A model generated the notes under the pieces. The model did not search any database, was not told the DNA's origin, and was given only the letters and a program-made list of their open reading frames with translations. A program made the position numbers and the translations under genes. A stretch of 64,000 bases of DNA from Rhodococcus ruber (GTDB lineage: Bacteria > Actinomycetota > Actinomycetes > Mycobacteriales > Mycobacteriaceae): assembly GCF_027270735.1 (NCBI RefSeq), contig NZ_JAPWIJ010000002.1:620001-684000 (forward strand), in the 5' to 3' direction. Below, one piece after another: positions 7,193 to 16,009 of the stretch (position 1 is its first letter; each line of letters begins with the position of its first letter).

Positions 7193-10100
7193 ATGATCTC
7201 GGCCGAGCCGCTCGGCCGTAAATGGCTACTCGGCGTCTCGGCTCTGGCACTTCTTCTCACCTTTCTGCAGGTCCCCGGCTTCACCGTCGCCGACACCAAA
7301 TACGACCTGGCGCAGAACCCCCTCGGATTTCTCGACCGCGCCTCGCATCAGTGGAACAGCGCGGCACCGTTGGGCCAGGTGCAGAACCAGGCCTACGGCT
7401 ACTTCTTCCCGCACGGAGCGTTCTTCGCCGGCGGAGACCTCCTGTCCATCCCACCGTGGATCACGCAGCGCATGTGGTGGGCACTGCTGCTCATCGCCGG
7501 GTTCTGGGGAATCGTCCGACTCGCCGAGGCCCTCGGCATCGGCAGCCGCAGTTCTCGCCTGATCGCGGCAACGGCCTTCGTTCTGTCTCCGCGAGTGATC
7601 ACCACCCTTACGTCGATCTCTTCGGAGACGATGCCGATGATGCTCGCTCCGTGGGTGCTGATCCCGATCGTGCGGTGTCTCACCGGCGACAACGCGAAGC
7701 AGACGGCTCGCCGGGCCGCGGCGCAATCGGCGCTCGCAGTCGCGTTGATGGGCGCGGTCAATGCCGTCGCGACGGCTGCCGCCGTTCTGGTGGCCGTGAT
7801 CTGGATGCTGTCGCATCGGCCGAACAAGCGTTGGCTCGTGTTCAGTGCCTGGTGGACCGGCTTCCTCGTTCTCGCAACGCTGTGGTGGGTGGTGCCATTG
7901 CTGTTGTTGGGCAAAGTCTCTCCACCATTTCTGGACTACATAGAGTCCTCCGGCACCACCACCCAGTGGACGTCGTTGACGGAAGTGTTGCGCGGCACCG
8001 GCAGTTGGACGCCGTTCGTCTCACCCGAGCGCGTGGCCGGTGCCGTTCTGGTGACCCAGCCTGCCGCGGTCATCGCAACGGGCTTGATCGCGGCTGCTGG
8101 AATCGCAGGCTTGGCGATGCGATCGATGCCGGCCCGAGGCCGGCTGACGATCATGCTGTTCGTCGGTCTCGTCGGGCTCGGTGCCGGGTTCGTCGGCGAT
8201 CTGGACGGCCCGTTCGCGGCAACAGTGCGATTGTTCCTCGACTCCGCGGGCGCGCCGCTACGCAACATTCACAAACTCGAGCCGGTCATTCGAATCCCGT
8301 TGGTACTGGGCCTCGCTCACCTCTTGGGACGCGTTCCGCTGCCCGGGTCGGTGCCGCGGCCACAGTGGCGATCGGCCGTCGCGCATCCGGAAAAGCATCC
8401 GATGATGGCGGTGACCGCGTTGGTGTTGGTGGCGTTGGCGCTGTCCACCTCGCTCGCATGGACGGGCAAGCTCGCGCCTCGCGGAGCCTACGAGGCCGTT
8501 CCGCAGTATTGGCACGATGCCGCGGACTGGCTCACCGCCCACGCGTCCGGCTCGAGTCCCGACGGTTCCGATGCGCAGCGCGCACTGATCGTGCCCGGCG
8601 CACCGTTCGCGTTGCAGACCTGGGGACTGACCCGCGACGAGCCGTTGCAGGCTCTCGCCACGACGCCCTGGGCCGTCCGCGACGCCGTGCCGCTCACCCC
8701 GCCCGGAGCCATTCGCGCGCTGGACTCCGTGCAGCGACTCTTCGCCGACGGGCGTCCGTCCAGCGGACTGGCCGACACCCTCGAAGGACAGGGCATCAGC
8801 TACGTCGTCGTGCGCAACGACCTCGATCCCGAAAATTCTCGGTCCACACGTCCGGCATCGGTGCACCAGGTGCTCGACGGTTCGCCGGGATTGGCCCGGG
8901 TGGCCGAGTTCGGTGAGGACGTTGCTCCCGGTCAGGTCGACGGCGTTGTGCTCGACGGTGATCTGCGGCCGCCGTATCCCGCTGTCGAGATCTATTCGGT
9001 GAACGGATCGGCCGATACCCCCGCGTCCGGCCCTTACACGGTCGATCTCGATCGGGTCCCGGTGGTACAGGGTGGACCGGAGTCGATTCTGCGTTCTAAC
9101 GAACTGCGCAACAACGGGATTCGCACTCCCGTGCCGGCTGGTCCGACAATGCTCGCGTCGGACGCAGCTGCCGCCGGCATACCCGTCGACTCGGTGACGG
9201 TGACGGACACCCCGATGAACCGCGAGACCGACTTCGGCCAGGTCGACAATCACAGTTCTGCACTGCGGGCCGCGGACGAACCCCGGCGATCGCTGAACGA
9301 GGTTCCCGACTACCCGGTGTACGGGGCGGAGACCGTGGACGCCGAGTGGGAAGGTGCGACGCTGACGGCGTCGAGTTCGGCATCGGACGCAACGCAGATC
9401 GGTGGCAGCGCACCCGGCAGCGGTGTCGCGGCCGCAGTGGACGGCGATCTGGCTACCAGTTGGATCAGCAACGGGATCGAACGCGCTGTGGGGCAATGGC
9501 TTCAGTTGGATTTCGATACCCCGGTTCGCGGCGGTCTGCTGCACCTGCGCACCAGTCCCGGAACGATCGGCGACCCGGTGAAATGGGTCGAGGTCACCAC
9601 CCCGAACGGCTCCACCGCGGCGCGGGTCGACAAGCCCGGGGACCCGATGACAGTGTCACTGCCGGGTGGCGAAACGCCGTGGCTGCGGATCACCGCGAAA
9701 TCGACGGTCGATGGAACCCGCGGAAGCCAATTCGGCATCAGCGAGGTCTCGGTGGACGACTACTCCGATCGAGACAACCCGAAGCCGGTGCCGATCGTGC
9801 ACCGTGCAGTGTTGCCCGATACTCCGGCCGGGGCGAGCGTCGACGCGTGGGAACTCGGCCAAGAATTTCCCGGGCGCTCCGGATGCCTCGACACCGAGGA
9901 TCGAATCCGTTGCAGCAGTGGACTGTCCAAGTCTCCGGAGGAGCTGGGGCGTTTCTCGCGCACGATCGACGTGCCGATGGGTACCGCGGTCATCCCCGAT
10001 CTGACGGTACGCACGCGGCAGTCGCCCGAACTCGAGGCACTGCTGGCTCAGCCGGGTCGACCGCTGGCCAGCGGGGCGTCGGACGTCGCAGATCTGGAGG

Positions 10101-11440
10101 GTTCCGCCTTCGCCGCCACCGACGGTGACCCGCGCACATCCTGGACCGCACCGGAGAAGTCGATCACCGACCGAGCGGGCACCAACCCCACTCTGACCAT
10201 CCAATTGCCCGCTCCCACACTGGTGGACGGGCTGAAGCTCAGCCCCAGCCTCGGCGCACTTCCTGCCCACCCCACCCGGGTCGCGGTCAACCTCGGCAAC
10301 GGCCCGATGGTTCGCGACCTGGACACCGACGGTTCGACGACAGTCGAACTGGCACCGTATGTGACCGACAGGATCGTGCTGTCCATCGTGGACTGGGACG
10401 GCGTCTTGGATCGAAATTCATTGGGCTTCATCCAATCTCAACCACCTGGTTTTGCCGAAGTGACGCCGCTGTCCGCAGGCGAGCCGATCGGTGCCCCGTA
10501 CGACGGTGACCGTCGGATCACGGTGGACTGCTTCAACGGTCCCATCGTCTCCATTGCCGGGCAGACGGTGCGCACGTCGGTGACTGCCACCGCGGACGAG
10601 TTCCGTTCCGGCGAACCGCTGAAGGCGTCGGTGTGCGACGCCGACACCCCGGTGAACGAGAACTTCGTCAACCCGGTGTCGTTGCCCGAAGGCCGTCAGG
10701 ACGTGGTGGTCGAGCCGGGAGCATCGTTCTTCGTCGACGGTATTCGGTTGCGCACCATGCCCATTCCGGCCGACTGGCCGACGAGCTCGGCACCGCAAGC
10801 GGCGAGGACCACGGCCTGGAGTCCCGATCACCGCGAGGTGACGCTCACTTCCGCGACCGAGGATCGACTACTGGTGATCCCGGAGAGCAACAACATCGGC
10901 TGGCACGCAACGTTGCCCGGCGGTGCCGAGCTGTCCCCGGTTGTCGTCGACGGGTGGCAGCAGGCCTGGATGGTTCCGGCGGGGGCGTCGGGCACGATCT
11001 CGTTGGATTTCACCACCGATCGCTGGTACCGGCTGGGCATCTTCGGGGGGCTACTGCTGTTGATCCCGTTGCTGTTCGCGGCGATTCGCGCGCCCCGCAC
11101 GGTACCGAATCCGGGCCCGCCGCCGCGCCCGTGGCGCAGCAGCACGGCCGCATTCGTGGCACTGCTCGCAGCAACCATCGTACTGGCCGGGATTGCCGGC
11201 GCGGTCACTGTTGCCGTGATCGGAGTCGGTGCGGTGTATCTGGATCGCCGTTTCGATCGCGCGCTGTCCTCACGTGTATTGATCTGCACTGCAGGCGGAT
11301 TCGCCATGCTCGGTCCCGCGTTGCTGTCGCTCGGTCCATGGCGAGCGTCCGACGGGTACGTGGGCGGATCCTACGTAGTTCAGCTGGCAGCGTTGATCGG
11401 GATCGTCGCGCTGGCGATCAGTGCGATACGGCGTCCGTGA
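7193..11440 (+). CDS. aftD: Alpha-(1->3)-arabinofuranosyltransferase AftD
   Basis: Giant membrane glycosyltransferase of 1415 residues, close to the remembered 1400 of the mycobacterial protein. It adds arabinofuranose from decaprenyl-phosphoryl-arabinose to arabinogalactan and lipoarabinomannan on the outer face of the membrane. The N-terminal GT-C part has many membrane spans and the DTKYDLAQNPLGFLDRA motif with acidic residues in the first external loop (around residue 35), then GYFFPHGAFF. The middle carries discoidin/CBM-like beta domains (GSAPGSGVAAAVDGDLATSW; a second copy near residue 970), and the C-terminus has further membrane spans. ATG 7193 is preferred over TTG 7151, which would overlap DUF2613. 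Its 3' end overlaps the convergent acyltransferase by 23 bp. Confidence 0.93.
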   Translation: MISAEPLGRKWLLGVSALALLLTFLQVPGFTVADTKYDLAQNPLGFLDRASHQWNSAAPLGQVQNQAYGYFFPHGAFFAGGDLLSIPPWITQRMWWALLLIAGFWGIVRLAEALGIGSRSSRLIAATAFVLSPRVITTLTSISSETMPMMLAPWVLIPIVRCLTGDNAKQTARRAAAQSALAVALMGAVNAVATAAAVLVAVIWMLSHRPNKRWLVFSAWWTGFLVLATLWWVVPLLLLGKVSPPFLDYIESSGTTTQWTSLTEVLRGTGSWTPFVSPERVAGAVLVTQPAAVIATGLIAAAGIAGLAMRSMPARGRLTIMLFVGLVGLGAGFVGDLDGPFAATVRLFLDSAGAPLRNIHKLEPVIRIPLVLGLAHLLGRVPLPGSVPRPQWRSAVAHPEKHPMMAVTALVLVALALSTSLAWTGKLAPRGAYEAVPQYWHDAADWLTAHASGSSPDGSDAQRALIVPGAPFALQTWGLTRDEPLQALATTPWAVRDAVPLTPPGAIRALDSVQRLFADGRPSSGLADTLEGQGISYVVVRNDLDPENSRSTRPASVHQVLDGSPGLARVAEFGEDVAPGQVDGVVLDGDLRPPYPAVEIYSVNGSADTPASGPYTVDLDRVPVVQGGPESILRSNELRNNGIRTPVPAGPTMLASDAAAAGIPVDSVTVTDTPMNRETDFGQVDNHSSALRAADEPRRSLNEVPDYPVYGAETVDAEWEGATLTASSSASDATQIGGSAPGSGVAAAVDGDLATSWISNGIERAVGQWLQLDFDTPVRGGLLHLRTSPGTIGDPVKWVEVTTPNGSTAARVDKPGDPMTVSLPGGETPWLRITAKSTVDGTRGSQFGISEVSVDDYSDRDNPKPVPIVHRAVLPDTPAGASVDAWELGQEFPGRSGCLDTEDRIRCSSGLSKSPEELGRFSRTIDVPMGTAVIPDLTVRTRQSPELEALLAQPGRPLASGASDVADLEGSAFAATDGDPRTSWTAPEKSITDRAGTNPTLTIQLPAPTLVDGLKLSPSLGALPAHPTRVAVNLGNGPMVRDLDTDGSTTVELAPYVTDRIVLSIVDWDGVLDRNSLGFIQSQPPGFAEVTPLSAGEPIGAPYDGDRRITVDCFNGPIVSIAGQTVRTSVTATADEFRSGEPLKASVCDADTPVNENFVNPVSLPEGRQDVVVEPGASFFVDGIRLRTMPIPADWPTSSAPQAARTTAWSPDHREVTLTSATEDRLLVIPESNNIGWHATLPGGAELSPVVVDGWQQAWMVPAGASGTISLDFTTDRWYRLGIFGGLLLLIPLLFAAIRAPRTVPNPGPPPRPWRSSTAAFVALLAATIVLAGIAGAVTVAVIGVGAVYLDRRFDRALSSRVLICTAGGFAMLGPALLSLGPWRASDGYVGGSYVVQLAALIGIVALAISAIRRP

Positions 11441-12566
11441 GAGGTGCCTTCTTCGGCGCGAATCGCCGTCGAGCAGGTTCTTCCACCAGCGCGTAACTGG
11501 CCGCGGCCACCGGGATCGACAGCGCAAGAGTCACCGTCAACACGAACCACATTCCGCCCGAGAACGGGATGATGCCGAACACCGGGAACACCACAGCCAG
11601 AACGGCCAAGTGCCAGATGAAGATTCCGTACGACCACCGACCCAGCGTGAGCATCACCGGATGCTCGAACACTCGGTGTCTGCGACCGGTGTCGGCGAGT
11701 ACCAGAGGCGAGAGCATCGCGAATGCGAGAATCGCACCGAAGACGATCTTGAGCTCGAATTGCCACGGCTCGGGCCGAACCAATCCTTGTGGGCCTGCCA
11801 GTGGAGTCGCCGACAGCACGAAGGCAGTCAGTGCGATCGACGGCATCACCCAACTGCGCCGAGCCCACCGATGTACCCAGGTCTGCGGTCCGACGGACAC
11901 CTCGGCCAACACCATCCCGGCCGCGAACCAGGGAAGGTAGCCGGGCAGCCAGTTGTCGTGGTGAATCGCTTCGGCAGTCGTGATCGGCAGAAATCCCCAG
12001 GACAGCGTCACCGCGGATGCACCGAGCAGCACCCGGATTCGGTATCGGGCCGAGGCCCCGCGCAATCGGACCATCAGCCACGCGAAGACAGGCAGCAGTA
12101 GATAGAAGGCCACTTCCACCGACAGCGACCACATTTGCGTCATGCCTTCGGTCAACGTCAACGGCACGAACACCTGCGTCAGCGAGAGATTGGCCAACCA
12201 CACCCGGTAGTCGCCGCCCGCATGCGGGAGAAACAGCAGTACCAGCACGACGACGACCCAGTAGGCCGGCAGGATACGTACCGCGCGCGACCAGAAGTAG
12301 CGGCGAGCAGACTGCGCCTGCGTGAGCCCCCTGGCCTGCGCGGCATGGGGACGCCACAGCAGAAACCCCGAGAGCGCGAAGAAGATCGCCACGGTGAGAT
12401 CGAACCTGCCCCAGATCCGACCCATAAGCGGGGATTCGGCGGCACCGGTCTGGAAGGCCACGTGGGTGACTACGATGCCGATCGCGGCCAGCGCGCGCAT
12501 TCCCTCGAGAGCAGGGACGAACGCACGCAGCGGTACGACGGATGCCGAATCGACTCGAGTACTCAT
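11418..12566 (-). CDS. Membrane acyltransferase (acyltransferase 3 family), TmaT/Rv0228-like
   Basis: Ten-span-type integral membrane protein of 382 residues in the OafA/YrhL acyltransferase-3 family. The signature lies in the first span, ALEGMRALAAIGIVVTH with the conserved Arg and His, followed by FFALSGFLLWRP and RRYFWSRAVRILPAYW. These enzymes acetylate or acylate sugars across the membrane. By position it corresponds to Rv0228; I recall that the corynebacterial homologue TmaT acetylates trehalose monomycolate before MmpL export, which fits this neighbourhood. The substrate is inferred from context. It is divergent from the DUF3068 gene across 167 bp, and its end overlaps aftD. Confidence 0.8.
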   Translation of the reverse strand: MSTRVDSASVVPLRAFVPALEGMRALAAIGIVVTHVAFQTGAAESPLMGRIWGRFDLTVAIFFALSGFLLWRPHAAQARGLTQAQSARRYFWSRAVRILPAYWVVVVLVLLFLPHAGGDYRVWLANLSLTQVFVPLTLTEGMTQMWSLSVEVAFYLLLPVFAWLMVRLRGASARYRIRVLLGASAVTLSWGFLPITTAEAIHHDNWLPGYLPWFAAGMVLAEVSVGPQTWVHRWARRSWVMPSIALTAFVLSATPLAGPQGLVRPEPWQFELKIVFGAILAFAMLSPLVLADTGRRHRVFEHPVMLTLGRWSYGIFIWHLAVLAVVFPVFGIIPFSGGMWFVLTVTLALSIPVAAASYALVEEPARRRFAPKKAPLTDAVSH

Positions 12567-12733
12567 GGTGGCTCAAGTGTGCCGTGTCGAACCGGCTCGG
12601 ACGAGACCGGCACCACTGTCGACTGTTACTGTCACCTGCGACGTGTCGTAAGAAATCGGGCATCGGGTCGGGGGCGCACGCTGGTCTCGCCTGCGGTGTC
12701 TTCCAGTGAAGCGGTCGACTAAGGAGAATCAGC

Positions 12734-13855
12734 ATGGCGGAGCGCTCAGGGCCGAGCCGGATATTGGCTCTTGTACTCATCGGCTTGGGTGCATTTCTGG
12801 TGGTCGCCGCCATCCTCATACCTACCTATACGGTCTCGGCGCTCGAGAAGACGCCGCTGGACCTCGAGGTAACCACCGTCTCCACCGGCGAAGGCAGTGT
12901 GCTGAACGCAAGCTCCCTCGCCGCCGGCCGCGCGGTCGTCGACCAGAACGTTCCGCTCGTCTCACAGCGATTCGTCACCGTCGAGGATCCCTCCGACGCC
13001 GACATCATGACGCTGCAGGCCGGTCAGACCCTGCGCCGCAGCGACAAGCAGGCCGACACGGGACTGCTGACCGCCAGCGTCGACCGCGTCACCATCGACC
13101 GCAAGACCTCGATGCCCGTCGAGAGCCCGATCGGCACCATCCAGGTGGCCGGCGACAAGCCCGCCGAAGAAGTTGCCCACACCGGTCTGCAGTACAAGTT
13201 CCCGTTCAACTCCGAGCAGAAGAGCTACCCGTACTTCGACGTCAACGCTCGTGCGTCCAAAGACATCGATTTCGTCGAGGCCACCGAGATCAACGGCACG
13301 CCGGTGTACCAGTACCAGCAGACCGTCGGTCCGGTCGACCTGTCGACGGTGGTCAATCTGCCGACCAACAAGGTGACCCTGCCCGCCGACACGTGGGGCG
13401 TCGAAGGCGGAGCAGCGCCGGTGACGATGACCCGCTGGTACGAGAACACCCGCACCCTGTGGGTCGAGCCCGAGACCGGTGTCGTCGTCAAGGGTGAAGA
13501 ACAGATTCACCAGTACTACGGACGTGAAGCAGGCAAGCCCGAGGTCGACGTGCTCAACGCACCGATCACGTTCGACGAGAACACCGTCGAATACCAGATC
13601 CAGCAGGCCAAGGACGGCCAGGACAAGCTCTCGCTCTTCGGCCGTACGGTTCCGATCGTCGCGGGCATTCTCGGTGTCATCTCCCTGATCGCCGGAGCGT
13701 TCCTGCTCCTGCGCGGCGGAAACGGTGGACACCGTCAGCCTGCCCGCACGGACGCGGCTCCGCGCCCGACCCCGAGCGGCGGAACCGCACCGAACCGCGA
13801 CTGGACCACGGATCGCACGGAAGAAATTCCGAGGACGAACCTCAACAAGGAGTAA
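12734..13855 (+). CDS. DUF3068 envelope protein (Rv0227c-like)
   Basis: Envelope protein of 373 residues with one span at each end: a signal anchor (ILALVLIGLGAFLVVAAILI, residues 10-29) and a C-terminal helix (IVAGILGVISLIAGAFLLL). Between lies a large extracytoplasmic domain; the Arg/Pro-rich tail is cytoplasmic. This is the DUF3068 family. I recall that the corynebacterial member is needed for lipomannan maturation and lipoarabinan synthesis. AAGGAG lies 7 nt before the ATG. It sits in the mycolate and lipoglycan cluster, divergent from the acyltransferase. No enzyme motif is evident, so a scaffold or regulatory role is as likely as catalysis. Confidence 0.85.
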   Translation: MAERSGPSRILALVLIGLGAFLVVAAILIPTYTVSALEKTPLDLEVTTVSTGEGSVLNASSLAAGRAVVDQNVPLVSQRFVTVEDPSDADIMTLQAGQTLRRSDKQADTGLLTASVDRVTIDRKTSMPVESPIGTIQVAGDKPAEEVAHTGLQYKFPFNSEQKSYPYFDVNARASKDIDFVEATEINGTPVYQYQQTVGPVDLSTVVNLPTNKVTLPADTWGVEGGAAPVTMTRWYENTRTLWVEPETGVVVKGEEQIHQYYGREAGKPEVDVLNAPITFDENTVEYQIQQAKDGQDKLSLFGRTVPIVAGILGVISLIAGAFLLLRGGNGGHRQPARTDAAPRPTPSGGTAPNRDWTTDRTEEIPRTNLNKE

Positions 13856-13868
13856 GTGCGCTACGCGC

Positions 13869-13912
13869 AGTGGCGTGGTTGAGTGCCCGTGAATGCACAC
13901 AACCACGCCACT
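13869..13912. repeat. Hairpin after the DUF3068 gene
   Basis: AGTGGCGTGGTTG pairs perfectly with CAACCACGCCACT around an 18-nt loop, 13 bp after the DUF3068 stop. No T run follows. It could be a terminator or a palindromic intergenic element. It also argues against the GTG at 13870 as start of the next gene. Confidence 0.6.
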
Positions 13913-13917
13913 CGTCT

Positions 13918-14658
13918 ATGCAGGGACGGGGACCGAACTCTGCGATGCTCCTCGAATCGGTACGGTCGTGTTGGCCGGGTCTCGTAGTCGACGGCCCGTT
14001 GCCCGGTGGTGTGCGAAACGACATCTGGTCCGGACAGCTCGACGGCGTCCGCGTTGTCATCCGGCACTCACGTCGCAGTCCGGATTCCCGATCCTGGGAG
14101 TGGCACCTACTGCGCCACCTCCACGAATGCGGCATCCATGTGCCTGTGCTCATTCCGTCAGCGGCGGGCGACGTGGACGTCGACGGCTGGCACGTCTACG
14201 AGTACGTGGAAGGCTCGCACCCCGAACCGAAAGACTCTCGGATCACCGACGCACTGGTAAAAGTCCACGCTGTCACCGTGGGCTGGCCACAGCGCCCAGG
14301 GTCGGCGAGTTCGATCGATCTCCCGGTACTCCAAGTCGGTGGCGACGTGAACCTGACCGCTATGCCGACCGTTTTGGCCGGCCAGATCGTCGATGCCTGG
14401 AGACGTGCACGGAAGCCGTCCGCCACATGCGTTGTCCATGGCGATGCAAGCGCCCGCAACGCGATCATCGACGAGCACGGCAGCTGCGTGTTGATCGATT
14501 GGGACGAAGCGCGGGTAGACCAGCCTCATTTCGATCTACCGGTCGGGCCGACCGAGCTCCGAGCGAACCTGGCGTGGGAGATCGCCACGTGCTGGGTACC
14601 CGAGCCCAACTACGCCAGGTCCTTGGTGCAGGACTTCACCGGTGCGCCCCTACCTTGA
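13918..14658 (+). CDS. Aminoglycoside phosphotransferase-like kinase (APH family)
   Basis: Protein of about 246 residues in the APH/choline-kinase fold. The catalytic loop is intact: VVHGDASARNAII (Brenner motif HGD-N4-N) followed by LIDWDEA for the metal-binding Asp. The N-terminal lobe is short, with VVIRHSRR as the likely ATP-lysine strand. Substrates of this superfamily range from antibiotics to sugars and choline, so none is assigned. ATG 13918 is used; ATG 13945 is equally possible and GTG 13870 lies in a hairpin. It interrupts an otherwise conserved cell-wall cluster and has no Rv counterpart there that I recall, so it may be a lineage-specific insertion. Confidence 0.75.
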   Translation: MQGRGPNSAMLLESVRSCWPGLVVDGPLPGGVRNDIWSGQLDGVRVVIRHSRRSPDSRSWEWHLLRHLHECGIHVPVLIPSAAGDVDVDGWHVYEYVEGSHPEPKDSRITDALVKVHAVTVGWPQRPGSASSIDLPVLQVGGDVNLTAMPTVLAGQIVDAWRRARKPSATCVVHGDASARNAIIDEHGSCVLIDWDEARVDQPHFDLPVGPTELRANLAWEIATCWVPEPNYARSLVQDFTGAPLP

Positions 14659-14751
14659 GCGACTTCGGATTCCGTTGTAGCCGAATGCCTTCCGAACCGG
14701 AACTGCGAACAGACCTTTCGATATGGGCGCAACGCACACGACGGGTCGACT

Positions 14752-15984
14752 TCAAGATCCCCAGCGAGATCCGTCCCTCTGCCGACTGACGGGCCCTTCC
14801 CACAACACCAGTGCACACACCACCACCATGGTCACCGCGGCGGTGGCTGCGGCGACGGTGACGAACTGGGCCAGCGTCGAGGCCACGAACAGCAACAGCA
14901 ACACCTCGGCGGCGAGGGCGAACCAGGCGACAAAAGCAAGGTGGGTGCGCTCGCCTGCGATGGCCCACAGCAGAGCGCTCTGCAACACGGCCAGACATGC
15001 GCCCTGCAACACGAACAGCCAGACATAGTTCTGCACACCGGAATACGTGTCGCCGACCACCAGCGGCAGCAACGGCGACGCCAGTGCCCCGCCGATCACC
15101 AGCACCGTGCCCAGACCGGCGACGACGGCCAGAGCCGAGCGCACCGCGGCCGCAGAATGCAGGGGGTTCGCCATTCGCGGGTACAGCACCACCCCTACGG
15201 CCTGCGGCAACCAGAACGCCGCTTTGGACGCAACGGCACCGACGGCGTACAGCCCGGCCTCGTTGCTACTGAGCAGAGTACGAGCAAGGACCAGATCCAG
15301 TGCCGACATCGCGATCAGCACCAATTGCACCTGGGATGCCTGCAGTACGGCCAGGACGGTGACCTTGGTTTCCGACACCGAGCTCACCGGCACGCCTGCC
15401 GTCCATCGCGCACCGATGGCCACCGCGCCGATTCCGGCCGCCGTCGCCAGGAGGACCGAACCGGGTCCGCCGCCGAGTGCGAGCACCACCACCGCGGGTG
15501 CCACCTTGCCGAAACCGGCCGCAGCCAGCACGAGGCTCAGAGCCCCGAAGCGCCCCCGCCCCTGCAACAGCCCCTGCTCGGCGGCAAGCAGCACCAACAC
15601 CGGTGCCGCGATGACCGCCGACACGGTTGCGGCCATCGAGATGTCCATGGCGGCGGACAGTGCGGGAGCGAGCGCCACCGCCAGCACGCCCACGACCGCC
15701 GCACACCGATACCCGACGGTCCGCAACTCCCTCGAACTGCGCCCGCGCACCACCTCACGCGCGACGACGGACTGCAACGCCAACGCCGGAACAGCGAGAA
15801 CCAGTTGCGCAGCAAGCAGACTCGCGAATTCGCCGTAACCCTCGACGCCGAGCATCCGACTCGCAAGCACCTGCAGCAGATACGCCGCAACGTTCGCGAA
15901 CATCGAACCGGCCGTCACCATCCCCATCCCGGCGACCGACGCACCCGGCGTGTGGTCTGCCTCGGACGAGGCGCGGAAAGACAT
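14752..15984 (-). CDS. Polysaccharide flippase-like multi-span membrane protein (MOP/Wzx family)
   Basis: Membrane protein of about 410 residues with roughly 12 predicted spans, resembling Wzx/oligosaccharide flippases: GMGMVTAGSMFANVAAYLLQVLASRMLGVEGYGEFASL is the usual N-terminal pattern for the family. It would move lipid-linked saccharides across the membrane. ATG 15984 is preferred over ATG 16011, since the longer form would overlap the start of the divergent gene. It is divergent from the GT-C-like gene across only 25 bp and convergent with the APH-like kinase. The cargo may be a lipoglycan or arabinogalactan intermediate; that is inferred from location only. Confidence 0.75.
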   Translation of the reverse strand: MSFRASSEADHTPGASVAGMGMVTAGSMFANVAAYLLQVLASRMLGVEGYGEFASLLAAQLVLAVPALALQSVVAREVVRGRSSRELRTVGYRCAAVVGVLAVALAPALSAAMDISMAATVSAVIAAPVLVLLAAEQGLLQGRGRFGALSLVLAAAGFGKVAPAVVVLALGGGPGSVLLATAAGIGAVAIGARWTAGVPVSSVSETKVTVLAVLQASQVQLVLIAMSALDLVLARTLLSSNEAGLYAVGAVASKAAFWLPQAVGVVLYPRMANPLHSAAAVRSALAVVAGLGTVLVIGGALASPLLPLVVGDTYSGVQNYVWLFVLQGACLAVLQSALLWAIAGERTHLAFVAWFALAAEVLLLLFVASTLAQFVTVAAATAAVTMVVVCALVLWEGPVSRQRDGSRWGS

Positions 15985-15996
15985 GAGCCCACGGTA

Positions 15997-16002
15997 TAGG
16001 GT
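15997..16002 (+). promoter_or_regulatory. Candidate leaderless -10 box of the GT-C-like gene
   Basis: TAGGGT stands 7 nt before the ATG at 16010, in the 25-bp gap between divergent genes. Confidence 0.5.
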
Positions 16003-16009
16003 GCCGATC